Part shown: piece after piece, positions 9,114-18,294 of the stretch
Numbering within the stretch: the stretch's first letter is position 1
How the letters are laid out: each line of letters starts with the position of its first letter
Assembly (NCBI RefSeq): GCF_003347635.1
Contig: NZ_QDFY01000010.1
Coordinates: 1-64,000 of the forward strand
DNA length: 64,000 nucleotides
Direction: 5' to 3'
DNA from: Sphingosinicella terrae
GTDB lineage: Bacteria > Pseudomonadota > Alphaproteobacteria > Sphingomonadales > Sphingomonadaceae
Program-made: the position numbers and the translations under genes
Notes under the pieces: generated by a model
The model's input: only the letters and a program-made list of their open reading frames with translations
What the model was told of the DNA's origin: nothing
Database searches by the model: none

Positions 9114-11666
9114 ATGAACGCCTTTGCCCCCGCGCCGCTCAAGGCCATCCTCGGGCCGACCAACACCGGCAAGACCCATCTCGCGGTCGAGCGGATGTGC
9201 GGACATTCTTCCGGCATGATCGGCTTTCCCCTCCGCCTGCTCGCGCGCGAGGTCTACGACCGGGTGGTGAAGCTGAAGGGCGAGAGTCAGGTGGCGCTGC
9301 TGACCGGCGAGGAAAAGATACTGCCCGAAAAGGCGCGCTGGTTCTTGTGCACCGCGGAGTCCATGCCCGTGATGAGCAGCGGCGGGGGGCCGGCCGAGCG
9401 CGACTTCGCCTTCGTTGCCATCGACGAGGCTCAGCTCGGCGCCGATCCGGAGCGCGGCCACGTCTTCACCGATCGCATCCTGCGCGCTCGCGGCCGCGAG
9501 GAGACGATGATCCTGGGCTCGGAAAGCCTCGCGCCCATGGTCCGCCGGCTGCTGCCGAAAGCGGAGATCGTCGGCCGCCCGCGTTTCTCCACTCTCAGCT
9601 ATGCCGGACCGGCCAAGCTGTCCCGGCTACCGCCGCGTTGCGCCATCGTCGCCTTCTCCGCCGAGCAGGTCTATGCCGTGGCGGAAATGCTTCGCCGGAT
9701 GCGCGGCGGCGCTGCCGTCGTCATGGGGGCGCTCTCGCCGCGAACCCGCAATGCCCAGGTCGAGATGTACCAGGCGGGGGAGGTCGACTATCTCGTCGCC
9801 ACCGATGCGATCGGCATGGGCCTCAACATGGATGTGAGCCATGTCGCCTTCGCCGGTCTCTCCAAGTTCGACGGGCATCGCCGCCGACGGCTCACCATCG
9901 CCGAGATGGCGCAGATTGCCGGTCGGGCCGGGCGCCATCAGCGGGATGGGACGTTCGGCTCCCTGACGCTGGAGGGCGACGCCCTCGCCGAGTTCCGGCC
10001 CGAGGAGATAGGGGCGATCGAGGAGCATCGGTTCGCGCCGCTCGATTTCCTCTATTGGCGTGAGAGCGAGCTCGATTTCGGAAGCGTCGAGGCGCTGATC
10101 CGGTCGCTCGAGCGGAGGCCGGATCGTCCGGGGCTGCGCGCCGCGCCCGAAGCCGTCGACCTGGCCGTGCTGCGCCTCCTCGCCGCAGACCCGCTCGTGC
10201 TCGCTCGGACCGCGGGCGGCCATGTCCGCCGGCTCTGGGCCGCCTGCGGGCTTCCCGACTTCCGCAAGACCGGCCCCGAACATCATTCGCGGCTGGTTGC
10301 GCGCATCTTCAGCCATCTCAGCGAAGGCGACGGCCACATCCCGCAGCATTGGTATGCCGCCGAAGTGGCCAGGCTCGACAATGTCCAGGGCGACATCGAC
10401 ACCCTCGCCGACCGACTCGCCGGGGTGCGCACCTGGGCCTATATCGCCCACCGCGCCGACTGGGTCGCCGATCCCGCGGCCATGGCCGACCGGGCGATGG
10501 CGGTGGAGGAGAAGCTGTCCGACGCGCTCCATGATCGGCTGACCCAGCGCTTCGTCGACCGCCGGACCTCGGTTCTGATGCGGGACCTTGGCCGCAAGGG
10601 AGCCGGGGAGTTTCCGGTCGTGATCGACGAGCAGGGCGAGGTGAGTGTCGGTGCCTATCCGATCGGCCGCCTCAATGGCTTCGTCTTCGAGGTCGATCCG
10701 GCCGCGCGGCACGCCGATCGGAAGATGCTGCTGGCAACCGCCGAGCGGCGTCTTGCCGGCGAGTATGAGAAACGGGCGGCGGCACTGGTCGCCGACACCG
10801 ACGGGCATTTCTCGCTGCGGACGGATCCGGATGCGCCGGTGGCGATCCTCTGGCGCGGGCACGAGGTGGCGCGGCTCGGCCCGGGCAAGAATCTGCTGTC
10901 GCCGCGCGTCCAGCTCGATCGCCGGATCGACTCCGTATCGGCCCGCGGTCGCGATGCGGTGATCGAGCGTCTCGCAGGCTGGATTCGCCGGCAGGTCGAG
11001 CGGCACCTCGCGCCGCTGCGCGCGGCGGGGGCGGCCGCGCGCGAGCCGGCTGCGCCGGCGGCCGTGCGATCGATCCTCGCCTTGCTCGTCGACGAAGGCG
11101 GCATCGTCGCGCGCGACAAGGTGGCGGAACCGCTGCGCGGCCTCGCGCGCGAGCAGCGCCGCGGGATCACCGGACTCGGCATCCGCATCGGCGCGCTCGA
11201 CCTGTTCATGCCCGCGGTGCTGAAGCCGGAAGCGATGCGGTGGCGCTCGGCACTTCGCGCCGCCGCGGCCGGCGGCGTCATGCCGGAGCTGCCGCCGCCA
11301 TCGAGCGTGGTCCTGCCCTCGCCGCCGGCGGCGGCCCGGGCGCTGCTCGAGCGGCTCGGCTTCCGCGCTGCCGGACCGCAGATGATCCGTGTCGACATGG
11401 CCGAGCGGCTGGCCCGGCACGCGCACGAGGTGAAGGGCGGCAAGGAAGGAGAACCCGTCGACGCCGCCTTGGTCACCTCCCTGGGTCTCCATTCCGAGGC
11501 CGTCGCGAAGCTGATGCGCGACATCGGCTTCAGGGACGGCGACGGCACCGGATGGGTGTGGCGCGGCCGCGATCCGCGCCGACGACGGCGGACGGAGCGG
11601 TCGTCCCATGCGTTCGCCGCTCTCGAAGCCTTGCGGGCCGGCGGCGGGGAGCCCAAGGGTGGCTGA
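9114..11666 (+). CDS. SUV3-like superfamily 2 RNA helicase
   Basis: 850 residues. Walker A GPTNTGKT is at residues 14-21, the DEAQ form of motif II at 104-107, and a helicase C domain ends in the QIAGRAGRH motif. This layout matches the mitochondrial SUV3/alphaproteobacterial helicase group, which unwinds RNA and cooperates with 3'-5' exoribonucleases; the role here is inferred from that group. The C-terminal third is Ala/Arg rich and less conserved. The ATG at 9114 follows a strong AGGGGGAG. The stop overlaps the GTG of the S4-domain gene, and the helicase-S4-ferredoxin-CarD order is widely kept in alphaproteobacteria. Confidence 0.9.
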   Translation: MNAFAPAPLKAILGPTNTGKTHLAVERMCGHSSGMIGFPLRLLAREVYDRVVKLKGESQVALLTGEEKILPEKARWFLCTAESMPVMSSGGGPAERDFAFVAIDEAQLGADPERGHVFTDRILRARGREETMILGSESLAPMVRRLLPKAEIVGRPRFSTLSYAGPAKLSRLPPRCAIVAFSAEQVYAVAEMLRRMRGGAAVVMGALSPRTRNAQVEMYQAGEVDYLVATDAIGMGLNMDVSHVAFAGLSKFDGHRRRRLTIAEMAQIAGRAGRHQRDGTFGSLTLEGDALAEFRPEEIGAIEEHRFAPLDFLYWRESELDFGSVEALIRSLERRPDRPGLRAAPEAVDLAVLRLLAADPLVLARTAGGHVRRLWAACGLPDFRKTGPEHHSRLVARIFSHLSEGDGHIPQHWYAAEVARLDNVQGDIDTLADRLAGVRTWAYIAHRADWVADPAAMADRAMAVEEKLSDALHDRLTQRFVDRRTSVLMRDLGRKGAGEFPVVIDEQGEVSVGAYPIGRLNGFVFEVDPAARHADRKMLLATAERRLAGEYEKRAAALVADTDGHFSLRTDPDAPVAILWRGHEVARLGPGKNLLSPRVQLDRRIDSVSARGRDAVIERLAGWIRRQVERHLAPLRAAGAAAREPAAPAAVRSILALLVDEGGIVARDKVAEPLRGLAREQRRGITGLGIRIGALDLFMPAVLKPEAMRWRSALRAAAAGGVMPELPPPSSVVLPSPPAAARALLERLGFRAAGPQMIRVDMAERLARHAHEVKGGKEGEPVDAALVTSLGLHSEAVAKLMRDIGFRDGDGTGWVWRGRDPRRRRRTERSSHAFAALEALRAGGGEPKGG

Positions 11667-11937
11667 CAGCCTCCGGCTCGACAAGTTCCTATGGTTCGCA
11701 CGGATCGTGAAGACGCGCAGCGACGCCCAGGCGCTCGCCGAGGACGGGCGGATCCGGATCGGCGGCCGCATTATCGATCGCGCGCACGCGCCGGTCCGGA
11801 TCGGGGACGTGCTCAGCTTCGCCCATCGCGGGCAGGTCCGCGTCCTCAGGGTGGAGAAGCTGCCCGCACGCCGTGGCCCTCCGACGGAGGCGCGTCTCTT
11901 TTATTGTGAATTGACGAGCGAAGCCGGCCCCGCTTAG
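11659..11937 (+). CDS. RNA-binding S4 domain protein (Hsp15/HslR type)
   Basis: 92 residues, nearly all one S4 domain. It opens with LRLDKFLWFARIVKTRSDAQALAEDG and continues with the GGR...A..VRIGDVLSF pattern that forms the RNA-binding surface. Hsp15-type proteins bind stalled 50S subunits carrying nascent chains. The GTG at 11659 overlaps the last codons of the helicase gene, so the two are probably co-translated; this start gives VADSLRLDKF, the normal family N-terminus, while the earlier in-frame ATG lies deep in the helicase gene. Confidence 0.9.
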   Translation: MADSLRLDKFLWFARIVKTRSDAQALAEDGRIRIGGRIIDRAHAPVRIGDVLSFAHRGQVRVLRVEKLPARRGPPTEARLFYCELTSEAGPA

Positions 11938-11964
11938 GGGAGGCCGTTCCGGGAGAAGCCGCAA

Positions 11965-12303
11965 ATGACCTACGTCGTCACCGATGCCTGCATTCGCTGC
12001 AAATATATGGATTGCGTCGAAGTGTGTCCGGTCGACTGCTTCTACGAAGGCGAGAACATGCTCGTCATCAATCCCAGCGAGTGCATCGATTGCGGCGTCT
12101 GCGAGCCCGAATGCCCGGCCGAGGCGATCCTGCCCGACACGGAGAGCGGTCTCGAGAAATGGCTCGAGCTCAACGCAAGCTACTCCTCGGAATGGCCGAA
12201 CATCACCCGCAAGAAAGATTCCCCCGCCGACGCCGACGACCATAAAGGCGAGGAGGGCAAGTTCGAGAAATACTTCTCTGCGGATCCCGGCGAGGGCGAC
12301 TGA
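11965..12303 (+). CDS. fdxA: Seven-iron ferredoxin FdxA
   Basis: 112 residues. Cysteines at 9, 12, 17, 21 and 25 and the second set at 40, 43, 46 and 50 match the spacing of Azotobacter-type 7Fe ferredoxins, which carry one [3Fe-4S] and one [4Fe-4S] cluster. The C-terminal 55 residues are acidic, also typical. It is a small cytoplasmic electron carrier; the redox partner is not visible. It lies 27 bases after the S4 gene and about 260 bases before carD, with no gene in that gap. Confidence 0.95.
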   Translation: MTYVVTDACIRCKYMDCVEVCPVDCFYEGENMLVINPSECIDCGVCEPECPAEAILPDTESGLEKWLELNASYSSEWPNITRKKDSPADADDHKGEEGKFEKYFSADPGEGD

Positions 12304-12564
12304 CCGCTCGCGGCCGGAACCTGAGGCCGAACGGGACGTTGGGGCAGATCGGCTGGCCGGTTGCCGCCGGTGCGTGGGCTGAAGGGTGGATTTCCGGCGC
12401 ATTTGCTGCTATAGGCGACGCTATCGAAGCGGGCGCACCCGCGTCCGCGGACGGTGATCAACAGCGAATTGCCGCACAACCTGAACCAGCGTTTGCGTCT
12501 TTCGGGACGGATGCAAGGCTAGTCGGGTACGATTGCGGCCATTTCCATGGGAAGGTCCATATTG

Positions 12565-13098
12565 ATGGCAACGAAAGCGTTGAGCTTCGACGTTGGCGAT
12601 TATGTCGTATACCCCAAGCACGGCGTCGGCCGTGTCATCGACCTGCAGAGCACGGACATCGCCGGCATGCAGCTCGAACTCTACGTTCTGCGCTTCGAAA
12701 AGGAAAAGATGACGCTCCGCGTCCCGACCAACAAGGCGGAAAGCGTCGGCATGCGCAAGCTCTCCTCGGACAAGACAATGCAGGAGGCGCTCGCCACCCT
12801 GAAGGGCAAGCCCAAGGTGAAGCGCACCATGTGGTCGCGCCGCGCTCAGGAATATGAGGCGAAGATCAACTCGGGCGACCTCGTGTCGATCGCAGAGGTC
12901 GTGCGCGACCTGTTCCGCCCGGACGATGCGCCGGAGCAGAGCTATTCCGAGCGTCAGATCTTCGAAGCGGCCTCCACACGCCTGGCGCGCGAGCTCGCCG
13001 CCATGGAGGAAGTCGACGAGAAGAGGGCGCTCGAGAAGATCCTCGACATCCTGAACCGGGCTGCGGTCATTCATCAGAAGGTGAAGGACGAGGCCTGA
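12565..13098 (+). CDS. carD: CarD family transcriptional regulator
   Basis: 177 residues. The N-terminal Tudor-like RNA-polymerase-interaction domain is clear (FDVGDYVVYPKHGVGRV, residues 8-24), followed by the basic helical DNA-binding domain (MWSRRAQEYEAKINSGD and the long C-terminal helices). CarD/CdnL proteins bind the RNAP beta subunit and stabilise open promoter complexes, especially at rRNA promoters. The ATG at 12565 is preceded by AAGG at 12552-12555; an in-frame ATG at 12547 would add six residues unlike the family. A strong intrinsic terminator follows 26 bases after the stop. Confidence 0.93.
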   Translation: MATKALSFDVGDYVVYPKHGVGRVIDLQSTDIAGMQLELYVLRFEKEKMTLRVPTNKAESVGMRKLSSDKTMQEALATLKGKPKVKRTMWSRRAQEYEAKINSGDLVSIAEVVRDLFRPDDAPEQSYSERQIFEAASTRLARELAAMEEVDEKRALEKILDILNRAAVIHQKVKDEA

Positions 13099-13123
13099 GC
13101 CCCCGCATTTGCGGTCAAGAAAG

Positions 13124-13150
13124 GGCGGCCTGGAAACGGGCCGCCTTTTT
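13124..13150 (+). terminator. Intrinsic terminator after carD
   Basis: GGCGGCC (13124-13130) and GGCCGCC (13139-13145) form a perfect 7-bp stem with an 8-base loop, followed at once by five T. It closes the carD transcription unit. Confidence 0.85.
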
Positions 13151-13213
13151 CGTTTGCGCCCTTCAGCAGTTGGCGTATTATAGAGATAACACAGTAGGCA
13201 GGAGGAGGATGCG

Positions 13214-13945
13214 ATGCGCTCTGTGCTTTTCGCGGCGGCCCTGGTGCTCGGTGCGTGTACGTCGGCCAATGGCGAAGGCGGAGACGGCGGCCCGGCCGGT
13301 GGCGAGGCGCGTGCCCCGGGCGCGCGCAGCTTCGAGGTCGGCGCGTTCCAGTCGATTTCGCTGGAGGGCGCGCACGATGTCGTCGTGACCGTGGGCGGAA
13401 CGACGTCGGTGCGTGCCGAGGGCGATGCCGAGGCACTCGATCATCTCGAAATTGGAGTCGAGAATGGCACGCTTCGCGTTGCCACCCGGCGCGATGGCTG
13501 GTTCGGCCGCAATCAAGGCAGGGCGACCGTCTACGTGACGGCGCCGAGCCTGGCGGGCGCATCTATCGGCGGATCGGGCGACATGCGCATCGATCGGGTC
13601 CAGGCGGAGGCATTCGACGCTTCGGTGGCGGGCTCGGGCGACATCGAGATCGGCACGCTTCAGGCGCGACGCGCCGAATTCTCGATCGCGGGGTCCGGCA
13701 ATATCCGTGCCGCCGGGACGGCAGAGGAGACCGATATCACGATTGCGGGTTCCGGCGATGCCGATCTCGAAGGCCTTCAGGTCCGCCGTGCCTCCGTCTC
13801 CATCGCCGGGTCCGGCGATGCGAGCCTTCAGGCGAGCGAGGCCGTCGGCGGCTCCATCATCGGCTCGGGAAACGTCAACGTTCGCGGCACGGCGCGTTGC
13901 TCGCTGTCGAAGCTGGGCTCGGGCGATCTCAACTGCGGTGCCTAG
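13214..13945 (+). CDS. GIN-domain (DUF2807) lipoprotein
   Basis: 243 residues. The N-terminus is a lipoprotein-like signal with LVLGACTSA (Cys near 15), then an Ala/Gly-rich linker. The rest is a right-handed beta-solenoid made of repeated IAGSGD/IGGSGD turns (at least seven), the signature of the putative auto-transporter adhesin head GIN domain. It should sit on the periplasmic face of a membrane or be exposed; the biological role of these proteins is not established. An AGGAGGAGG sequence gives a strong ribosome site. A second GIN-domain gene follows 44 bases downstream. Confidence 0.85.
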   Translation: MRSVLFAAALVLGACTSANGEGGDGGPAGGEARAPGARSFEVGAFQSISLEGAHDVVVTVGGTTSVRAEGDAEALDHLEIGVENGTLRVATRRDGWFGRNQGRATVYVTAPSLAGASIGGSGDMRIDRVQAEAFDASVAGSGDIEIGTLQARRAEFSIAGSGNIRAAGTAEETDITIAGSGDADLEGLQVRRASVSIAGSGDASLQASEAVGGSIIGSGNVNVRGTARCSLSKLGSGDLNCGA

Positions 13946-13989
13946 AGTCGTGGATCGTGGCCGGGATTGAGCATTAACCAATTTCGGGC

Positions 13990-14709
13990 ATGCTGGCGCG
14001 CATGAACCGCCTCGCCATCATGCTCGCCCTCCTCGCAGCGGCCTCGAGTCCGGCGGCAGCCGCCGAGCGCCGCTTCTCGGTCAACGACTTCGACAGAATT
14101 GTCGTCGAGGGTCCCTATATCGTGCGCCTGATCGCGGGACGCAGCGCGTCCGCGCGGGCTTCTGGCGGGCAGGCCGGCCTGGACCGCCTCAGCCTCGACA
14201 CTTCCGGCCAGACCCTCAGGATCCGCCGGAACAGGCATCGTTGGGGCGGCAATCCGGAGGCGCAGGAAGGGCCGCTGACGATCGTGCTGGTCACCCGTTC
14301 GCTCCGCTCGGCGCGGCTGATCGGTCCCGGCCGGCTCGAGATCGATCGGCTCGAGGGTCTGAGGACCGATCTCTCCGTCGAGGGCAGCGGTCGCATCAGC
14401 GTCGCCGCGGTTGACGCCGACAATCTGTCACTCGGAGTGGCCGGCGCCGGCGCGATCGAGCTGTCGGGCCGGGTGGAGGCGCTGACCGCCGACATTCAGG
14501 GAACGGGCAGCCTCGACGCCGCTGGCCTGATCGCCGACCATGCCCGCATCACCAGTGCCAGCAGCGGCGCGGTCGCGGTCTCCGTCGAACGCGAGGCCAC
14601 GATCACCGCGCTCGGTCTCGGCACCATCGACATAGGCGGCCGCCCGTCCTGCACCCTCCGCGGCTCGAGCGCCCAGCTCGTCCGCTGCGGCAACGCGCGA
14701 GCTCGATGA
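13990..14709 (+). CDS. Second GIN-domain (DUF2807) exported protein
   Basis: 239 residues. A Sec signal peptide (NRLAIMLALLAAASSPAAAA) is followed by the opening motif FSVNDFDRIVVEGPY, the same as the FEVGAFQSISLEGAH of its upstream neighbour, and then beta-solenoid turns (GPGRL, GSGRIS, GAGAIEL, GTGSLDA). It ends in CTLRGSSAQLVRCG, matching the cysteine-bearing tail of the neighbour. The two are diverged tandem paralogues, but this one lacks a lipobox and has fewer GSGD turns. ATG at 13990 and 14002 are both possible starts. Function unknown. Confidence 0.8.
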   Translation: MLARMNRLAIMLALLAAASSPAAAAERRFSVNDFDRIVVEGPYIVRLIAGRSASARASGGQAGLDRLSLDTSGQTLRIRRNRHRWGGNPEAQEGPLTIVLVTRSLRSARLIGPGRLEIDRLEGLRTDLSVEGSGRISVAAVDADNLSLGVAGAGAIELSGRVEALTADIQGTGSLDAAGLIADHARITSASSGAVAVSVEREATITALGLGTIDIGGRPSCTLRGSSAQLVRCGNARAR

Positions 14710-14766
14710 ATAAGAGCGATTTCTAGTCGCATGGGATCATCCGATGCAATCGGATCACGATCCGGT

Positions 14767-15174
14767 CTAGATCAGCGCCAGTTCGAGCAGCTCCTGCGCC
14801 ACATGAGGCGGTAGCGCCTCCAGGATGTCGGTCTGGCCGTCGAGGTCGGGCGGCGCATCGATCTGATCCAGATAGCGCCAGCCCTGGTGCGCCCGCTTCG
14901 GCAGCGCCTGCACCGGCACCAACTCGGGTGCGAGGCGGATGATGGTGCGCTGGTCCGCCGCGCTCGGCTCGAAGCCGAAAATGGTCTGGCGAACGGTGAA
15001 TCGGTGCTTGATGATCCAGTAGAGCGAGCCGCCGATCAGCGCGTCGGCCCGCTTGGGAAGGAAGCGAGTGAGGATCGGGACATAGCCGTCCCGCAGCCGC
15101 GACCGCTGACGCTCGCGCAGCGCATCGACGTGGCCGCAGCCGACCGCGACCTTGGTGATATGGAGGCTGGGCAT
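14767..15174 (-). CDS. DUF1489 family protein
   Basis: 135 residues matching DUF1489, a small family almost limited to alphaproteobacteria. The typical pattern is present: LHITKVAVGC at the start, RFLPKRADALIGGSLYWIIKH in the middle (fold core) and GWRYLDQIDAPPDL near the end. No signal peptide or membrane segment, so it is cytoplasmic. Function unknown. It is in the same direction as mgtE downstream of it and may share its transcript. Confidence 0.88.
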   Translation of the reverse strand: MPSLHITKVAVGCGHVDALRERQRSRLRDGYVPILTRFLPKRADALIGGSLYWIIKHRFTVRQTIFGFEPSAADQRTIIRLAPELVPVQALPKRAHQGWRYLDQIDAPPDLDGQTDILEALPPHVAQELLELALI

Positions 15175-15233
15175 GGCTAGTCCATGCCGGGAGAAGCCTT
15201 TCCGATCAAGCGCTTGGCAAACCAGTGGCGCCT

Positions 15234-16658
15234 TCAGACCAGACCGGTGGCGACCGCCAGGCCCAGGAAGACGAAAAAGCCCATCGAATCGGTGATCATC
15301 GTCACGAAGACCGACGACGCGACGGCCGGATCCTGGTCGAAACGATCCAGGACGACGGGCACGACCACTCCGGACAGGCCGGCGACAAGGATGTTGATCA
15401 TCATCGCCGCCGCGATCACGGCGCCTAGCTGCGGGGCGGAGAAGACCAGCGCGGCGCCCGCGCCGAGCAGAATGGCGATGGTGACCCCGTTGAGCAAGGC
15501 GACCAGTATCTCGCGCCAGATCGTCCGCCAGGTATTCGATCGGGTCAGCTGATTGAGCGCGAGCGCGCGCACCGAGACCGCCATGGTCTGGGTTCCGGCA
15601 TTGCCGCCGATCGAAGCGACGATCGGTCCCAAGGCCGCGAGGGCGACCATCTCGGCGATCGCGCCACCGAACTGGAGGATTATGGTGGCGCTGACGAGCG
15701 CGGTCAGCAGGTTGGTGATCAGCCAGCGGACGCGCGCCTTATAGCTGTCGCGAACCGGCTCGTTGATGTCGCCCTCGACGCCCGCCCCGGACATGAGCAG
15801 CGCGTCCTCGCTCGCCTCCTCCTGAATGATGTGGACGATGTCGTCGACCGTGATCATCCCGACCAGGCGTCCGGACTGATCGACCACGGCGGCGGACACG
15901 AGCGCATATTTCTGGAAGCGAAGCGCCACCTCCTCCTGGTCCATGTCGACGGGGATGAGCGTCTGCTCGCGCTGCATGACGTCCGCGACATTGATCCGGC
16001 GCGGTGTTCTCAGGATCCACGAGAGGAGGCACGTTCCCACCGGCCGATGCGAGGGATCCACCACGAAAATCTCGAAGAAATCGTTGGCAAGGTCCTCGCC
16101 CGATCGAAGGAAGTCGATCACTTGCCCGATGGTCCAATGTTCCGGCACGGCGACGGCGTCTCGGCGCATGAGCCGCCCGGCGGATTCCTCCGGGAAGGAA
16201 AGCGCCTCTTCGATCGCGGCGCGATCGTCCGGATCGAGCGCGCGCAGCACGGCGCGCTGATCCTCCTCTTCCATGTCCTCGATCAGGGCGACCGCGTCGT
16301 CGGTCTCGAGCTCGCCGGCAATCTCGGCGACCTGGTGCGGCTCGAGCGCTTCCATCAGCTCTTCGCGCACCCAGTCGTTCATCTCGGCCAGGACGTCGCC
16401 GTCGAGAATCTCGGCCAGGGCCGAGGCGAGCGCGCGGCGCTCCTCGCGGTCGACCAGTTCGAGCAGGTCGGCAATGTCGGCCGGGTGGAGGGGCTCGACG
16501 AGAGCCCGGGCGCCGTCCGGATCGCCCGCCTCTATTCGATCGAGAACCTCGCGGACGAATTCCGGTTTCAGCCGGTCATCCTGATCGTGCCGGCTCTCGA
16601 CCGGCGGCTCCGCAACGGGCATGTCTTCGGGCGGGACTTCGAGTTCGCTGTCGCTCAT
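15234..16658 (-). CDS. mgtE: Magnesium transporter MgtE
   Basis: 474 residues in the standard order: cytoplasmic helical N domain (about 30-150), a pair of CBS domains (about 155-285) that senses internal magnesium, a connecting helix, and five membrane segments from about 310 to 470 forming the Mg2+ channel. The pore region keeps GNAGTQTMAV, the family signature that precedes the ion path. The gene lies on the minus strand with DUF1489 downstream, and is divergent from the cyclophilin gene. Length and domain order are normal. Confidence 0.95.
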   Translation of the reverse strand: MSDSELEVPPEDMPVAEPPVESRHDQDDRLKPEFVREVLDRIEAGDPDGARALVEPLHPADIADLLELVDREERRALASALAEILDGDVLAEMNDWVREELMEALEPHQVAEIAGELETDDAVALIEDMEEEDQRAVLRALDPDDRAAIEEALSFPEESAGRLMRRDAVAVPEHWTIGQVIDFLRSGEDLANDFFEIFVVDPSHRPVGTCLLSWILRTPRRINVADVMQREQTLIPVDMDQEEVALRFQKYALVSAAVVDQSGRLVGMITVDDIVHIIQEEASEDALLMSGAGVEGDINEPVRDSYKARVRWLITNLLTALVSATIILQFGGAIAEMVALAALGPIVASIGGNAGTQTMAVSVRALALNQLTRSNTWRTIWREILVALLNGVTIAILLGAGAALVFSAPQLGAVIAAAMMINILVAGLSGVVVPVVLDRFDQDPAVASSVFVTMITDSMGFFVFLGLAVATGLV

Positions 16659-16791
16659 CTCGCTCCTCCCGACACCGGCACCCTCGACCGGGTGGCTTCC
16701 TAGGCGCGTCGACCACGGCTGTCGAGGCGGGGTGGCGCTTGCCGTCCGTCGCGATTAAGGGGCCCCCAACCCGACATGCGAGGAGTCGATC

Positions 16792-17253
16792 ATGGCCGAC
16801 GAACTGAACACTCTGGTCTTCAATCTGGACAGCGGCGGCGATGTCGTCATTCGCCTGCGTCCCGATCTGGCCCCGGGCCATGTCGAGCGGATCCGGGAGC
16901 TTGCTCAGGAAGGCTTCTATGACGGCGTCGTCTTCCATCGCGTCATTGACGGCTTCATGGCCCAGGGCGGCGATCCAACCGGCACCGGCACGGGCGGCTC
17001 GCCCAGGCCCGACCTCAAGGCCGAGTTCAGCCGCGAGCCGCACGTGCGCGGCACCGCCTCGATGGCCCGAACCAACGATCCGAACAGTGCCAACAGCCAG
17101 TTCTTCATCTGCTTCGACGACTGCCGTTTCCTCGATGGGCAATATACGGTCTGGGGCCAGGTGGTTGAGGGGATGGAGCACGTCGACGCCCTTCCCAAGG
17201 GCGAGCCGCCGCGCGCCCCCGGCAAGATCGTCAAGGCTAGCCTCCGGCCCTGA
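16792..17253 (+). CDS. Cytoplasmic peptidyl-prolyl isomerase (cyclophilin)
   Basis: 153 residues covering one complete cyclophilin domain with FHRVIDGFMAQGGDPTGTG and the MARTNDPNSANSQFFI active-site region, including the catalytic Arg of FHRV and the Gln of QFFI. It catalyses cis-trans isomerisation at X-Pro bonds. No signal peptide, unlike the lipoprotein cyclophilin at 48706-49383, so this is the cytoplasmic one. GAGGAG shortly upstream is a good ribosome site. Confidence 0.93.
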   Translation: MADELNTLVFNLDSGGDVVIRLRPDLAPGHVERIRELAQEGFYDGVVFHRVIDGFMAQGGDPTGTGTGGSPRPDLKAEFSREPHVRGTASMARTNDPNSANSQFFICFDDCRFLDGQYTVWGQVVEGMEHVDALPKGEPPRAPGKIVKASLRP

Positions 17254-17280
17254 GCCCCGGGTCGGAAGGCCCGACGAGCT

Positions 17281-18159
17281 TCAGCCGAGCTCCTCGATCA
17301 GCCAGTCGTGGAAGATGCGCACCGGCCGGCGGGTGAGAGCCGAGCGCCGGCACGCGAACCAATAGGCGTAGGGGCTCTCGACGCTGACGTCGAAGAGCCT
17401 CACCAGCCGCGGATCGTGCGCGCCTTCGAGATGCATCTCGAACATGAAGGCAATGCCGAGCCCCTCGGCGGCAGCGTTGAGGATGAGCTGGCCGGAATCG
17501 AAATGGTCGACCGCGGCCGGCTTGAGATCGGGCAGGCCGACGGCCTCGCGCCAATGATCGAAGGCGTCCGGCAAATCCTGGTGGAGGAGCACGGTTGCAT
17601 CGGCGAGCTGCGCCGGCGTCCTCAGCGCCCCCGGTCCCTCGCCCAAGTGACGGGCGCCGATCGCCACGACCCGGTTGGCCCCCAGCCGACGGGAATAATA
17701 AGGCGGTTCGACCTCTCGCGTGAGAACGATCGCAACGTCGAGACCCTCGTCCAGGCGCGCCAGCGCGTGTGGCCTGGTCTCGATGTCGATATGCAGGTCC
17801 GGCTCGATGGCGCGCAGGCGCGGCAGGCGCGGCATCAGCTGGAAGGAGGCGAAGAGCGGAAGCGCCGACAGCCTCAGGCGCATCAACTCGCCTTGTCCGC
17901 CGGCCCGATCGATGGCCAGGGCGAGCGCGTCGAGCGCCGGCCCGACCTCGGCAATCAGCCGCTCCCCGGCCTCGTTGAGATGGATGGACTGATGGCGGCG
18001 ATCGAACAGCGGATGTCCGATTCGCCGTTCCAGCGATTGAATGCGCCGTGTCAGCGCCGGCGATGACAGAGCCAGCGCTTCGGCGGCCGCCTTGACCGAG
18101 CCGGTGCGCGCGGCGTGAACAAACGCCTCGAGGGCGGACAAGGGGGGCAGGCGCTTCAT
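17281..18159 (-). CDS. LysR-type transcriptional regulator (GcvA-like)
   Basis: 292 residues. An N-terminal winged helix-turn-helix (PPLSALEAFVHAARTGSVKAAAEALALS) is followed by a periplasmic-binding-protein-like effector domain from about residue 90. The PPLxALxAF opening is typical of the GcvA/AmpR branch. The ATG at 18159 is preceded by GGAGAGGAAAG; an in-frame ATG 13 codons upstream has no such site. A 29-base perfect palindrome lies 34-62 bases upstream of the start and is the best candidate for an autoregulatory operator. The target gene is not obvious, because the opposite neighbour across the 332-base gap is the CDC48-like ATPase. Confidence 0.9.
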   Translation of the reverse strand: MKRLPPLSALEAFVHAARTGSVKAAAEALALSSPALTRRIQSLERRIGHPLFDRRHQSIHLNEAGERLIAEVGPALDALALAIDRAGGQGELMRLRLSALPLFASFQLMPRLPRLRAIEPDLHIDIETRPHALARLDEGLDVAIVLTREVEPPYYSRRLGANRVVAIGARHLGEGPGALRTPAQLADATVLLHQDLPDAFDHWREAVGLPDLKPAAVDHFDSGQLILNAAAEGLGIAFMFEMHLEGAHDPRLVRLFDVSVESPYAYWFACRRSALTRRPVRIFHDWLIEELG

Positions 18160-18192
18160 TCTTTCCTCTCCAGACAAGGCAAGATTGCTGCA

Positions 18193-18221
18193 TTGCACAA
18201 AGCGATGACCGCTTTGTGCAA
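18193..18221. promoter_or_regulatory. 29-bp palindrome, probable LysR-type operator
   Basis: Arms TTGCACAAAGCG (18193-18204) and CGCTTTGTGCAA (18210-18221) are perfect reverse complements around a 5-base centre. The position just upstream of the LysR-type gene fits an autoregulatory site. A shorter palindrome with the same outer bases, TTGCA-N5-TGCAA, lies at 18266-18280. Confidence 0.6.
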
Positions 18222-18294
18222 GGGGAAATAATCACCTCTATCAGCGTCAGGCGGGCGCCGGCCGGTTGCATATTTTGCAATCATAGTGAATTTC

